From Legionella saoudiensis (GTDB lineage Bacteria > Pseudomonadota > Gammaproteobacteria > Legionellales > Legionellaceae): a stretch of DNA of 64,000 nucleotides. Positions 9,046-18,270 of the stretch are shown here, one piece after another. The number at the start of each line of letters is the position of its first letter. Position 1 is the stretch's first letter. Position numbers and translations under genes: made by a program. Location of the stretch: contig NZ_LN901324.1 in NCBI RefSeq assembly GCF_001465875.1, forward strand, positions 310,001 through 374,000, read 5' to 3'. Below the pieces are notes generated by a model. It was not told the DNA's origin. It made no database searches and saw only the letters and a program-made list of their open reading frames with translations.

Positions 9046-9078
9046 GAGGATTTAAGCTTTATTAAAGCTCAAATCCTC
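9046..9078 (-). terminator. Hairpin downstream of the ankyrin effector gene
   Basis: The arms GAGGATTTAAGCTTTA and TTAAAGCTCAAATCCTC pair over about 16 positions with one mismatch. On the minus strand the hairpin begins 32 nt after the stop codon at 9110 and is followed by a short T-rich run (GGATTTTGC). It is probably a rho-independent terminator or 3-prime-end stabiliser. Confidence 0.6.
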
Positions 9079-9109
9079 AGGTTAAGCCGCACTTACAGCT
9101 ACGCTTGTA

Positions 9110-12100
9110 TTAAATAATGCCGATTAACTCAGTTTTTATAACCTCAACCTCAGCGGAGAATTTTTCCATATGCATTGCAGTATTGGTTGCAGGGGTTTTA
9201 AAGAAGGTTCCAAAATACCCTTTCTCTGTGGTCGCTTGAACAGTTATTGCCGGAATTAGGGTTGCCGCTGCAATAATCCCTGCAATTGCTCTTATCCATA
9301 GAGGGAAACCAAACCATCCTCGATGACTACTTAATACAGGATTTGCTCTTCTCAGCGCCTCATTACATTCGGATTCAAATTGTTGTACCGTGCTCATAGA
9401 AACATGAGTATTAAAGAATTTACTCCCAGCCGCCATTAAATGATCGCTAAGATTATACATAACTTGATAGGGACTATCAGCTCGTCTTGAATAGGGGAAT
9501 TGATTGCGTTTGCTATCTAATCCCTGAATCAATTGTTTAAAATGATGAGATAATTTTTCCTGGATTCGTTGTTGCTCGATACGTTGTAAATCAATTTCAC
9601 TAAGTCCTTGCTTTAATTTAGGGTCTTTATTTAAAAAATAATTAACAAAAGTTAAATCTCGCGCATCAATCGCATCAACAATATGACCTGTAGTGAGCTG
9701 TTTCGCGGGAATAGCATGTAGACGATTAGGATAAGTGTTTAATAACTCTTTGATGTCTGGACGGTCATTTAAGTCTTTAGCCCTACGTATGGTATAACCC
9801 GAATAGCTCGTTGGACTGGATTGAAATGCAGTAATTTCCCCGGCATAAACATTGGCCCCAGCCATCATTAAGTAGTGTGCTATGGATAAGTTACCTTTTT
9901 CACAGGCATGGAAGAATGGTGTTTTATTTCTTGAGTCTTTATATTCTAATAAGTCAGCTCGATGATTTAAAATGTATTTCACTGCATTAAGCGATTCACA
10001 CTGTATGGCTCTCAATAGATCCTCAGGCGTTATCTCGTTGACAAACTCTGGCTTAGCTTGAGCGATGCACTCAGCTAAACTATGATCATTTGTTAGAATT
10101 GCTATTCTGTAGTTATCACTAGTAAATATAGCCTGATATTGCTCGGATTCTGGAGCTAGCCTTGTGTAATAAGGAATAAATAAGCCCCTGACTCTTTGAT
10201 CTATTGTTGCGTTACGAGGTAATTTTCCTTGGTTATCTGCTTTAAAGAGATCTGCACCAGCTGCTATTAAATGCTGCGCAATGGGTTCATTGTTGAATTC
10301 GCAGGCATAAAATAAGGGAGTTTTCCCTAGTGAATCAGCCTGGTTAAGAAGTTCAGGTTTTAATACTAATAGAGCCTGAACCATGGCAAGCGATCTATCC
10401 CTTATGGCATCAATTAAAACTTGAAGCGTAATTTCATTTTTTAATTCAGGGAAATACTCTAATAATACTTCTACTAATTGATGCTCCCCTTGCTTTATAG
10501 CGGTTAGGAAATATCCAGGAGTAGAGAGCAATGGAAAACTATTTCCTTCCCTAAGTTGCTCTCTTACCCTTAGGTGATAATCCGTAAATAATCTATTTAG
10601 TGTTCTATCATTACGTTGGGCCGCATAGGATTTGGCGGTGGTATTCGCTGAACCAGTTGTCTCAAGAACATTAGCTCCTACCGACATGAAGTAGTTCACT
10701 ATATCGGCTCTTCCTTCACGGCAAGCAACCATAAGAGGAGTACCATAATCAAGACGGGTTTCTAATAAGTTCGGTGCTAGTGCTAAGATAATTTTAATAA
10801 ATTCTAATCGACCTTCACGGATGGCCTTTGCAAGTTGTTCTGTAGTTGCATAATGCATCATATAGTTAGAATTAGCACGAGTAAAACTGCTAACTAACTG
10901 CATATTTACAGGGGATTGATTAAAGGCTAACTGAAACAGTTTTGCGTCATGCACCCCTTGATTAACTAAAAATTCAGCGCACTTATATTTTCGCTTGTTA
11001 ATAGCAAGCTCTAAAAGTTGCCTCTTTTGAGAGAATGAGAAGGTTTTTGCGTTATACTCCAGGGATTGGAGTGCCGCTTCTTCAAGTTCTGCTTGGCCAT
11101 TTAATAATTCTTGGAGCAATTGGATATGCCCTTTGCGGTCAAGATAAGCTTCTTTATGTTCGAAAAATTTTTCAAAATTAGCATCAAATTCACGTCTCTT
11201 TTGCTCAGCACTATTAATAGTTCCTGACTCGGTAATTTCAGAGGTACTCCAGCACAGACGACCACCTATGACCAAATAATGTGTATTTTCCAGGACTTTA
11301 GTGCTACAGGCTACTTTAAGTTCATCAAAATGAGGTACATCAACATGGTCGGTAATAATCTCGAAAGCCGCATTTACAAGTGCATGATATTCCTGGGAGG
11401 TCACTCCATAAGTTTTCTGAAGCATTTTTATAAATTCAGCTTCATTAGAACATAATTGTTTAATTAATTGTTTCGCAGTAGCTGGTTGTTGTAATTCAGA
11501 AAGAAATTTCTTTGCATGCTCTGGATTTTTTAAGCGTAGTTGCAAAGCACACAAATAAAGAAAAGTTTGTAAGGAAAATAATTTATATGTAGGTATTTTA
11601 TTAGAAGAACTACCATTTTTACCTTCAAACTCTGTAAGTGCTTGGTGAAAGATATTTGAAAAATATTTAGCTTGCTCTTGTGGAGCAAAGAACCCTGTTT
11701 GTTTAAGAATCAGTTGAATCGCATCTACAACTTCCTTTTCGGTATAATCTTTGTAATCTTCCTCATCACCATAAATTATCTTCAAGTTATCTGCTAAAGT
11801 ATCAAAAAATCCTGAGTCCTTTTCCGTCAGCTTAGGATAGTGTTTATCTTTTAGAGCGTTATAAATGGTTCTAAATAATTGGGCAGGATTTTGAGTTAAC
11901 CCTTGTCGGCACTTATCAAGGTCCTCTCTTACTTGTTCGCGAACATACGACACGAAGGGATCGACGTAGGTAATTTTAGGGATCGTGTTAAGGCTGGTTG
12001 AGATCTCCCTATCTCGAGCAAAACTTTCAGGAAGGAGTTTTTGTTTTTCTTCTCCTGCGGTAGTTAAATTTAACACATTTGGTAAGTTTAAATTCCTTAC

Positions 12101-12577
12101 GCCATCAGGGTCCATACTGACAATAAACTCACCCTTAACTGCAAAACCCTGATTGCCATTGCATAAATCATCACGCATTTTATCGGTATTAGGATTTTTG
12201 CCCTGAAATTTATCGGCATCCTTTTTCTGCTCCTCTAAGGAATCTATGAGTGTTTGAATTACTGTCGCGTCATTTTTTACTGTTTGATGATGCATCAAGG
12301 CACGTAACTCTTTAATAAGATCGGCATACAACTGATCGAAACTTCTCTTAGGATTTGTCGCAGTAGAGGTTGGCTTAAAGAATTCTGTTCTTTCCAGATC
12401 CGATTTACAGGTGTTATCACCGAAGAGATAAAGTGCTGTCGCTTTTTCCGAGTTTGCGGTGAAATCAGCAGTAACTGTTCTGGCTCCGGTTAAGGGAACA
12501 AGTATGGTCAGCTCCCCAACTTTATCAATATGAATAAAGGGGTACTTACTTAATATTGAGTGTAATTGGTTTTTCAT
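9110..12577 (-). CDS. Large ankyrin-repeat protein with C-terminal membrane segment, candidate Dot/Icm effector
   Basis: An 1155-residue protein. Residues 1-480 match no domain I recognise. From about 515 to 950 there are ankyrin-type helical repeats; the clearest begin at 610 (YGTPLMVACREGRADIVNYF), 750 (GKTPLFYACEFNNEPIAQHL) and 885 (KTPFFHACEKGNLSIAHYLM), with weaker ones between. Near 1092-1114 is one hydrophobic segment (AIAGIIAAATLIPAITVQ), followed by a 41-residue tail with FFKTP. Ankyrin proteins of this size with a single tail membrane segment are typical of Legionella effectors that bind host proteins at membranes. A PmrA-like box lies about 180 bp upstream and a hairpin lies downstream. 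The start is supported by AAGG 8-11 bases before the ATG. The host target is unknown. Confidence 0.8.
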   Translation of the reverse strand: MKNQLHSILSKYPFIHIDKVGELTILVPLTGARTVTADFTANSEKATALYLFGDNTCKSDLERTEFFKPTSTATNPKRSFDQLYADLIKELRALMHHQTVKNDATVIQTLIDSLEEQKKDADKFQGKNPNTDKMRDDLCNGNQGFAVKGEFIVSMDPDGVRNLNLPNVLNLTTAGEEKQKLLPESFARDREISTSLNTIPKITYVDPFVSYVREQVREDLDKCRQGLTQNPAQLFRTIYNALKDKHYPKLTEKDSGFFDTLADNLKIIYGDEEDYKDYTEKEVVDAIQLILKQTGFFAPQEQAKYFSNIFHQALTEFEGKNGSSSNKIPTYKLFSLQTFLYLCALQLRLKNPEHAKKFLSELQQPATAKQLIKQLCSNEAEFIKMLQKTYGVTSQEYHALVNAAFEIITDHVDVPHFDELKVACSTKVLENTHYLVIGGRLCWSTSEITESGTINSAEQKRREFDANFEKFFEHKEAYLDRKGHIQLLQELLNGQAELEEAALQSLEYNAKTFSFSQKRQLLELAINKRKYKCAEFLVNQGVHDAKLFQLAFNQSPVNMQLVSSFTRANSNYMMHYATTEQLAKAIREGRLEFIKIILALAPNLLETRLDYGTPLMVACREGRADIVNYFMSVGANVLETTGSANTTAKSYAAQRNDRTLNRLFTDYHLRVREQLREGNSFPLLSTPGYFLTAIKQGEHQLVEVLLEYFPELKNEITLQVLIDAIRDRSLAMVQALLVLKPELLNQADSLGKTPLFYACEFNNEPIAQHLIAAGADLFKADNQGKLPRNATIDQRVRGLFIPYYTRLAPESEQYQAIFTSDNYRIAILTNDHSLAECIAQAKPEFVNEITPEDLLRAIQCESLNAVKYILNHRADLLEYKDSRNKTPFFHACEKGNLSIAHYLMMAGANVYAGEITAFQSSPTSYSGYTIRRAKDLNDRPDIKELLNTYPNRLHAIPAKQLTTGHIVDAIDARDLTFVNYFLNKDPKLKQGLSEIDLQRIEQQRIQEKLSHHFKQLIQGLDSKRNQFPYSRRADSPYQVMYNLSDHLMAAGSKFFNTHVSMSTVQQFESECNEALRRANPVLSSHRGWFGFPLWIRAIAGIIAAATLIPAITVQATTEKGYFGTFFKTPATNTAMHMEKFSAEVEVIKTELIGII

Positions 12578-12740
12578 GAGAATGACCTTCTGCTGAGGGT
12601 TAACGATAATTGATAATTACGACGTTGGGTATAAAATAAAAAAAGATAACTAGGCTTCGTACATCGCTGTAGGACTGATTTGGAAGAATTACGGCTGTAT
12701 CTCTGCATCATTAACAAATCTTATACCTTTATGTGCCCAT

Positions 12741-12773
12741 AGTTTATCTTAGGAAAATTAAGAGAGCCTTAAG
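12741..12773 (-). promoter_or_regulatory. PmrA-like box and -10 for the ankyrin effector gene
   Basis: On the minus strand CTTAA half-sites begin at 12773 and 12762 (11-bp period, six-base spacer GGCTCT). A -10-like TAAACT at 12746-12741 begins 15 bp after the second TTAA. The predicted leader would be about 155 nt, longer than for the other four box-bearing genes. The rest of the 308-bp gap 12578-12885 shows no gene. Confidence 0.45.
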
Positions 12774-12885
12774 GGGGCACTTTTTTATTAAAGAACGAAC
12801 TGTGTTAATTTTATCCTGTTTGTTCATCTGGAGCAATAAGATATGCTAATTTTATAATAAATATGATAAATAAAAAGGCTTTATT

Positions 12886-13089
12886 ATGAATTTATATAAG
12901 TTGAGTATATTAATTTCATTTTCTTTCTTAACACTGATATCCAATGCCTCTCAGCTAGAAGCCCGCAAACTATGTATCAAAAAAACGGTTTCTAGTTGTC
13001 TGGAGCGATGTCAAAAAACAAAAAGAATTCATTGTGCTACGGCGTGCCCTGAAACTGCTCATAATCAATGCCGCCAGGCAGGAGAATAA
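12886..13089 (+). CDS. Small secreted cysteine-ladder protein
   Basis: A 67-residue protein. Residues 1-21 or so form a signal peptide (hydrophobic LSILISFSFLTLIS, cleavage plausible near NAS-Q). The mature part has six cysteines at 30, 38, 42, 50, 54 and 62, a strictly alternating 8-4-8-4-8 spacing. All lie in one i+4 register, as expected for a disulfide-stapled helical hairpin. No family is recognised. A TATAAT hexamer at 12853-12858 could serve as -10. It lies next to the divergent ankyrin effector gene and upstream of the secreted phosphatase map. Periplasmic or extracellular location is inferred from the signal peptide. Confidence 0.65.
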   Translation: MNLYKLSILISFSFLTLISNASQLEARKLCIKKTVSSCLERCQKTKRIHCATACPETAHNQCRQAGE

Positions 13090-13222
13090 ATTAAAGGAAT
13101 AGAATACTTGATGTGAAAGGATTGCGTTCTGTGCAAATATAATTCAAATTGTTTGCTTGGTAATGGTTTTTTTATGGTATGATCCATTTTGCTTTATCCA
13201 TGATTGAAATTAAGGAGCCAAA

Positions 13223-14278
13223 ATGGGTTATAAACGTTGCTTGACTCTCGCATTATTACTCAGTACCCCCTCATTGTTATTTGCAGCAGATAAACTAATT
13301 TTTGCCGTGGATATTATTCGCCATGGAGATAGAACACCAATTGTTTCTATCCCTGGCTTAAATTATGAGTGGACTGCAGGTTTGGGGCAGTTAACCGCAG
13401 AGGGGATGCAACAAGAATACAATATGGGTGTGGAGTTTCGTAAAAAATACGTAGAACAAACACATTTATTACCTGAGCACTATGAAGCAGGGACCATGTA
13501 TGTGCGCTCCACCGATTATGAACGCACCCTTATGAGTGCGCAATCCCTACTGATGGGCTTGTATCCTCCAGGAACAGGTCCTAATACTTCAGAGTCAGCG
13601 ATGCCCGCTTTGCCCCATTCATTTCAGCCCATCCCTGTCTTTAGCGCACCTTATAAGTATGATGATGTTATTGTACAACCTGTAAGTTCCCGCGTACGTG
13701 AAAAGCTTATGCAGCAGTATGTTTATCCAACCAAAGAGTGGCAACAAAAAAATAATGAATTGAAAGACAAATACCCACTTTGGAGCTCCTTAACCGGTAT
13801 GCAAATTAATAAATTGCAGGATCTGGGATTACTTGGTGACACCTTATATATTCATCAACTGCACCATGCACCAATGCCTGAGGGATTAAGCTCACAAGAT
13901 ATTAATGACATCATTAAGGTCTGCAACTGGGCTTTTATGGCGCAAGAGCGCCCACAACAAGTCGCACGTGTATATAGCACTAAGTTAATGACTAATATTG
14001 CTAATTACCTTAACAGCGGAAGCCAAAATAAATCCAAACTAAAGTATGTTTTATTATCAGCCCATGATACGACGATTGCCAGCTCATTAAGTTTTTTAGG
14101 AGCGCCGTTAGAACAAGCACCTCCGTATGCATCCAATCTTAATTTTTCACTTTATGAAAGTGACGCAAATTCTTATACGGTTAAAGTAACTTATAATGGT
14201 GAACCTGTGAGTATTCCTGCCTGCGGTGGGACGGTGTGCAAGTTGCAACAGTTTATGCAATTGGTGCAGGGAGCATAA
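13223..14278 (+). CDS. map: Major acid phosphatase Map (histidine acid phosphatase)
   Basis: A 351-residue secreted phosphatase with a signal peptide (cleavage near LLFAA-D, residue 22). The phosphate-binding motif is RHGDRTP at 33-39 (nucleophile His34, Arg33 and Arg37), Arg95 lies in YVRSTDYERT, and the catalytic HD pair is His281-Asp282 (SAHDTT). Length and motifs match the histidine acid phosphatase branch that includes the Legionella pneumophila type II-secreted Map, which removes phosphate from monoesters at acid pH. Two terminal Cys pairs could form disulfides. AAGGAGCC precedes the ATG with good spacing. It appears monocistronic and is followed by a short hairpin. Confidence 0.9.
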   Translation: MGYKRCLTLALLLSTPSLLFAADKLIFAVDIIRHGDRTPIVSIPGLNYEWTAGLGQLTAEGMQQEYNMGVEFRKKYVEQTHLLPEHYEAGTMYVRSTDYERTLMSAQSLLMGLYPPGTGPNTSESAMPALPHSFQPIPVFSAPYKYDDVIVQPVSSRVREKLMQQYVYPTKEWQQKNNELKDKYPLWSSLTGMQINKLQDLGLLGDTLYIHQLHHAPMPEGLSSQDINDIIKVCNWAFMAQERPQQVARVYSTKLMTNIANYLNSGSQNKSKLKYVLLSAHDTTIASSLSFLGAPLEQAPPYASNLNFSLYESDANSYTVKVTYNGEPVSIPACGGTVCKLQQFMQLVQGA

Positions 14279-14285
14279 TAAAGTT

Positions 14286-14324
14286 AAGGATTTGTCGTCC
14301 CAGCCCTGAGAATGGCAAATCCTT
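14286..14324 (+). terminator. Weak hairpin after map
   Basis: The arms AAGGATTTG (14286-14294) and CAAATCCTT (14316-14324) pair perfectly over 9 bp around a 21-base loop. Only TTAAT follows, so this is a weak terminator candidate that starts 7 bases after the map stop. Confidence 0.35.
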
Positions 14325-14460
14325 TAATACAAGAAGGCCAGAACATGGCCATCATTTATTCTGACAAATGATTTTTTCAACTTTAAAGCAAATAGCGATC
14401 TAATCTTATGTTTAGAGCCAGTCTTGAAAACTAGCTCTAGAATGTTCTTGAAGATAATGA

Positions 14461-16551
14461 CTATTGTCCAGCACAAAAATAATTAACGTTATAAGAAGAG
14501 ACGACAGACGCGGGAATTGTCGATAAAGTGATTCGATTCATAAGAAGCGTTCCAGGAAGGATAAAAGAATATTCCATGGACGTATTTGAAGGGAATACAG
14601 TAGTTGTATACACAGGTGTTACTCCGTTAAATGCCGTAAAGGTAAAAGACGAGAGGGTAATTACTCCTGCGGTGGCCATCTTCACGCCGATTTTCGTATA
14701 AGAAGTACTTGGTATGTCCATTATTATCGAGGCACCTGACAGAAGACTAATATTCATTGTTGCAAAATTATTTAAATTAGAATCAATTAAATTACCTAAA
14801 TTAGTTACCGTGCCTGTGAAGCTTACCGATACTCCCGGGGTTGATTGACTAGTAATTGGTGCGCAGGTTGGCTCCACGGTAATCGTTGCCATGGAGCTAT
14901 TGGTATTACTGCCACTAACCGTTACGCTTGTAGTTGGTGCACTTACTGGACTGGTCAATACTATTAAACAATTAGCTCCTGGGGCAAGAGGTCCAGTACA
15001 GCCATTATTTAATACCGTAATATTGCTTCCTATGGGAATGCTCGCCGTAATGTTCGTAGCATTGACGGGTGAAAGATTATTATTGGTTACGGTGAGAGTA
15101 CCATTAGCTCCAGCTTCAAATGTCAATGAGCTCGGGCTTACACTAATTGTTGCTGTAGGTTGAGAAGTTACCGTGACTGCTACATTTTCTGTATTGGTAT
15201 TATTCCCACTTACTATAATATTCGTTGGTCCTTCAACTGTGCTGCTGGTGTAAGTAATACTGCATGTGGCACCTATAGCAAGGCTTGGTAAACAGGTATT
15301 GCTTTGCTCAGTGATAGAGCTACTTACAGGAATTGTGGAGCCAACTGCATCTGCGGTTACTGCCGAACCAGAGCTGTTGGTTACGTTAATGGTCCCCGTT
15401 TCGCCAGCAGTAAACATTAGGGAGCTAGGGCTAACACTCAATAGAGCGGTTGGGTTAGTTGTTACTGTTACCATAACTGCTACGGTATTGGTATTGTCAC
15501 CACTAATACTTATCGAAGTTGGGCCTTCGGCTGTGGTGCTGGTTAATGTAATTGTACAACTAGCGCCAACCGCAATGCTGCTATTACAGGTATTATTGGA
15601 AACCATAATATTGCTTCCTGGAGGGCTAATCGCAGTAACGTTTAGAGCAGGGACCGTTGATGAGGAATCATTAAAAATGGTTAATACTCCTGGGGTATTT
15701 TGGGTAAATACCAGCACAGTGGGGCTGACACTAATGTTTGAAACAGGAACAGGTGTTACTGTAACTGTCACCTGGCTGGAATTGGTATTGCTGCCACTAA
15801 CTCCTATTAATGTGGGGCCTTCAGTTGCTGATGCAGTTAAGGTAATTGAACAACTTGTGCCAACAGCAAGGTTTGCACCACAAGTGTTATTTTGCACAGT
15901 AATGCTACTGCCGCTCGGAATAACCACATTTACATTCTTGGCAGGCTCGGAAGAACTGCTGCTGTTGGTTATAGTGAATGTAGCATTTGCCCCAGCGATA
16001 AAATTTAAACTGGATGGATTCACATTTATTACGGCACCTGTGGCCGAGCCGCGAGTAATATTTAAACTATTAGCAGCACTGGGCTGATAGCATTGATTAG
16101 GGATTGGAGAGCCATCTGAATTTGTTTGGCATAAGACGGGCCCATGATGAATCCCTTCACGTGGTAATGTACTGCCGGTAATACTTAAGTTTAGAACACA
16201 ACTGCTTCCTGGCTGACCCTTAGGAGCTAAGATACAAGGAGTAGTTTGGTTTATTCCAGGTAGTGCTAACATAGTTAGTCTTTTTGATTTATGGGATTGA
16301 TTTTGTACATTATATTGAACATTGGCTGTCCCATTTTCAGCAACCGTTAGTGTAGGGTTGCTTCCAGAAGAAGGTACAATAGTCCATAATGGGGTAGAGG
16401 CTTGCGCTGTAGAGAATAAAACACACGATATGAAAAAAATAAATAAACTATTTTTGCTTAAGCGCTCTTTCCAAGCCATGCCGAGGAGGTATGTCAAGTA
16501 ATTCTGGGACACCAATTGAAGCTGGCCTAAGGCAAAGAAAAAACGTCGCAT
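14461..16551 (-). CDS. Large secreted beta-sandwich repeat protein
   Basis: A 696-residue protein rich in Ser, Thr, Asn and Val. After the hydrophobic leader (SLFIFFISCVLFSTAQA, about 34-52) comes a first domain (55-165) with paired cysteines. Four tandem repeats of about 95 residues follow (about 172-560), each containing a SxxSLxFxAGxxGTxTVTN-like strand, an NNTC...GxxCxIxLT cysteine pair and a GSNTNS/VTVTV end. A unique C-terminal beta-rich domain follows (565-696). This resembles Ig-like/ASPM-type stalk repeats of surface or secreted proteins. The upstream start (16551) has a strong AAGGAGGT site. The internal Met25 (16479) gives a more normal signal peptide but has no ribosome binding site. 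The function may be adhesion or matrix, which is inference only. Confidence 0.75.
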   Translation of the reverse strand: MRRFFFALGQLQLVSQNYLTYLLGMAWKERLSKNSLFIFFISCVLFSTAQASTPLWTIVPSSGSNPTLTVAENGTANVQYNVQNQSHKSKRLTMLALPGINQTTPCILAPKGQPGSSCVLNLSITGSTLPREGIHHGPVLCQTNSDGSPIPNQCYQPSAANSLNITRGSATGAVINVNPSSLNFIAGANATFTITNSSSSSEPAKNVNVVIPSGSSITVQNNTCGANLAVGTSCSITLTASATEGPTLIGVSGSNTNSSQVTVTVTPVPVSNISVSPTVLVFTQNTPGVLTIFNDSSSTVPALNVTAISPPGSNIMVSNNTCNSSIAVGASCTITLTSTTAEGPTSISISGDNTNTVAVMVTVTTNPTALLSVSPSSLMFTAGETGTINVTNSSGSAVTADAVGSTIPVSSSITEQSNTCLPSLAIGATCSITYTSSTVEGPTNIIVSGNNTNTENVAVTVTSQPTATISVSPSSLTFEAGANGTLTVTNNNLSPVNATNITASIPIGSNITVLNNGCTGPLAPGANCLIVLTSPVSAPTTSVTVSGSNTNSSMATITVEPTCAPITSQSTPGVSVSFTGTVTNLGNLIDSNLNNFATMNISLLSGASIIMDIPSTSYTKIGVKMATAGVITLSSFTFTAFNGVTPVYTTTVFPSNTSMEYSFILPGTLLMNRITLSTIPASVVSSYNVNYFCAGQ

Positions 16552-16850
16552 GCATACCTCCTTGTATGTGAAGTTAAAAAATCTTCTGTATAAACTTTTA
16601 GGCAGCGTATCACTAAAAGAGTTTATTGACTAGATAGAATGAGAAGATGAAGCTTTATGGTTTTCTTGCAGTTGAGAAAGGATGTACTTTTGTCTGATTT
16701 ACGAGTCTAGGCAGGTCTCTGTAAGGAGAGAAAGTCTTGTTCGTGCTGGGTCCGGAAGTTGTACCATATTCTTTTGGTATTCTCACTTATTTAATCGGCA
16801 CCTGTTTTAAATTATTATAGTGTAAGTTAATGTTCCAAGGAAATAGTATC

Positions 16851-17294
16851 ATGGCTTCTTCTTTTTCAACTGGACTAGTTATGGGGTGCATGATTGGCGC
16901 TATAGGTCAATACTGCGTACAATTATTTTTAAGCGGTAGCAGCACAAACTCGTTAAAGAAAAATGAGAAAAAAACGGCATTAAATGAGCTGTTTTTGACT
17001 TATTCTTCTTTCTTGGAGCAACTTAAAAATGACTTTAATGAACCGGCTAACGCACAGATTAGAGAGTTTTTTGTGGTAGACAAATTGGCTATTATGAATT
17101 CCTCTGTGCCTCGTTTACGTTATAACTTATCAGAAGAAATTATCCCTCTTTTGAATCAATTGGAAGATTTAGGCTATATTCAGAGGTTGCCTAATGATTC
17201 TTTGCTTTACCAAATTAATGAGCATTTTATCCAGGATTTAAATACGATGAACTCTTCTCATCACAAGTTATTACTGGTTAGCGAGGCAAATTAA
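16851..17294 (+). CDS. Small membrane-anchored hypothetical protein
   Basis: 147 residues from the ATG at 16851, which is preferred because AAGGA lies about 12 bases upstream. An upstream in-frame ATG at 16830 would add seven residues. An N-terminal glycine-rich membrane segment (STGLVMGCMIGAIGQYCVQL) is followed by a soluble helical domain. I do not recognise the family. Its stop overlaps the yjbQ start by one base (TAATG), so the two are translationally coupled and probably cotranscribed. Confidence 0.7.
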   Translation: MASSFSTGLVMGCMIGAIGQYCVQLFLSGSSTNSLKKNEKKTALNELFLTYSSFLEQLKNDFNEPANAQIREFFVVDKLAIMNSSVPRLRYNLSEEIIPLLNQLEDLGYIQRLPNDSLLYQINEHFIQDLNTMNSSHHKLLLVSEAN

Positions 17295-17722
17295 TGAATC
17301 TTGAACAGCATTCGATTTATCTGAATACTGCCGGTAGAGGCACTATTGATATTACTGCAGAAGTTGCAGCAGTGGTCGCAAATACTAGTATTGATCAGGG
17401 CTTGTGCCAGTTGTTTCTGCAGCATACCAGCGCTTCACTGATGATTTGTGAAAATTATGATCAGCAAGTTCGCCTGGATTTAGAAAATTTTTTAGTGCGC
17501 CTGGTTCCAGACGGGGATCCTTTATTCAAGCATGTAATTGAGGGCAAAGATGATATGCCTGCACATGTTCGTACCGTTTTGACCCAAACCAGCCTCGCTA
17601 TCCCAGTGCATAATGGAAAATTAGCCCTAGGCACATGGCAAGGTATTTATCTTTATGAGCACCGTTATCAGTCACACAAACGCCATTTATTGCTTACGGT
17701 TTTAGGACAAGTGCGTGCTTAA
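17294..17722 (+). CDS. yjbQ: YjbQ/UPF0047 family protein
   Basis: A 142-residue protein of the usual YjbQ length. It shows the family signatures LFLQHTSASLMICENYD, VPDGDPLFKHVIEGKDDMPAHVRT (His and Asp cluster) and LGTWQGIYLYEHR near the C-terminus. The family forms trimers with a histidine-rich metal site and has thiamine-phosphate synthase-like activity in vitro in some members; its physiological role is unclear. It overlaps the preceding membrane protein gene by one base. The next gene, CheW, is 71 bp away and probably starts a new transcription unit. Confidence 0.88.
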   Translation: MNLEQHSIYLNTAGRGTIDITAEVAAVVANTSIDQGLCQLFLQHTSASLMICENYDQQVRLDLENFLVRLVPDGDPLFKHVIEGKDDMPAHVRTVLTQTSLAIPVHNGKLALGTWQGIYLYEHRYQSHKRHLLLTVLGQVRA

Positions 17723-17793
17723 AAATTATCTTGTATGCCTACATGATTCAGCCTATAACTATAATGATGAGAACCTAATTTATTCGGTGCAAA

Positions 17794-18270
17794 ATGGCTG
17801 CTAAGGAAAAGAGCTACATTAAAGTTCTGCATTTTTTATTACATGACATACGATGTTGTTTGGATTTGCAGTATGTAGAAAAAATATTCCCTTTGCCGCT
17901 ACTGGAAACCATTCCGGGAAGCCCCATTTATCTTGCAGGGTTAATGAATTTGCATGGAAAATGTATTCCAGTTGTGGATTTGCGCATTTGTGCCGGATTA
18001 CCTCGAGATGAAACGTACCCTTTAAGCATTCCTATTCTTATGTGCTCTGATGGAACACATCATATTGGTCTTATTGTTGATAGAATGATAGGGCTTGGCG
18101 AGATTGATAAAAATAAAATTGAAATACATGAAGAATTTACACGTAGCCATTCACTTTTTTATGGTGCAGTAACGATGAATAACGGTGTTTCATTGCTGAT
18201 GGATGTGACATCGCTCTTTGCATTGAAATTAACAGAAGAGATAGACCAGGTTTCTGCCGATCATGACTAA
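17794..18270 (+). CDS. cheW: CheW-like adaptor, first gene of chemosensory operon
   Basis: A 158-residue single CheW domain. The core reads LLHDIRCCLDLQYVEKIFPL, GSPIYLAGLMNLHGKCIPVVDLR and IGLIVDRMIGLGEI, which matches the beta-barrel CheW fold that joins receptor tips to CheA. It begins a tightly packed set of seven genes, and its stop overlaps cheR by 8 bp. Two distinct CheW proteins flank cheR here, as in the Wsp-type arrangement, where one CheW commonly serves the receptor array and the other is associated with CheR. A -10-like TATAAT occurs at 17760-17765 but lacks a clear -35. Confidence 0.88.
   Translation: MAAKEKSYIKVLHFLLHDIRCCLDLQYVEKIFPLPLLETIPGSPIYLAGLMNLHGKCIPVVDLRICAGLPRDETYPLSIPILMCSDGTHHIGLIVDRMIGLGEIDKNKIEIHEEFTRSHSLFYGAVTMNNGVSLLMDVTSLFALKLTEEIDQVSADHD

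Noticed and set aside
15266..16087. 273-codon plus-strand frame
   Set aside because: It is antisense to the low-complexity repeat region of the secreted stalk protein. Its length is a by-product of the repeat codon bias.
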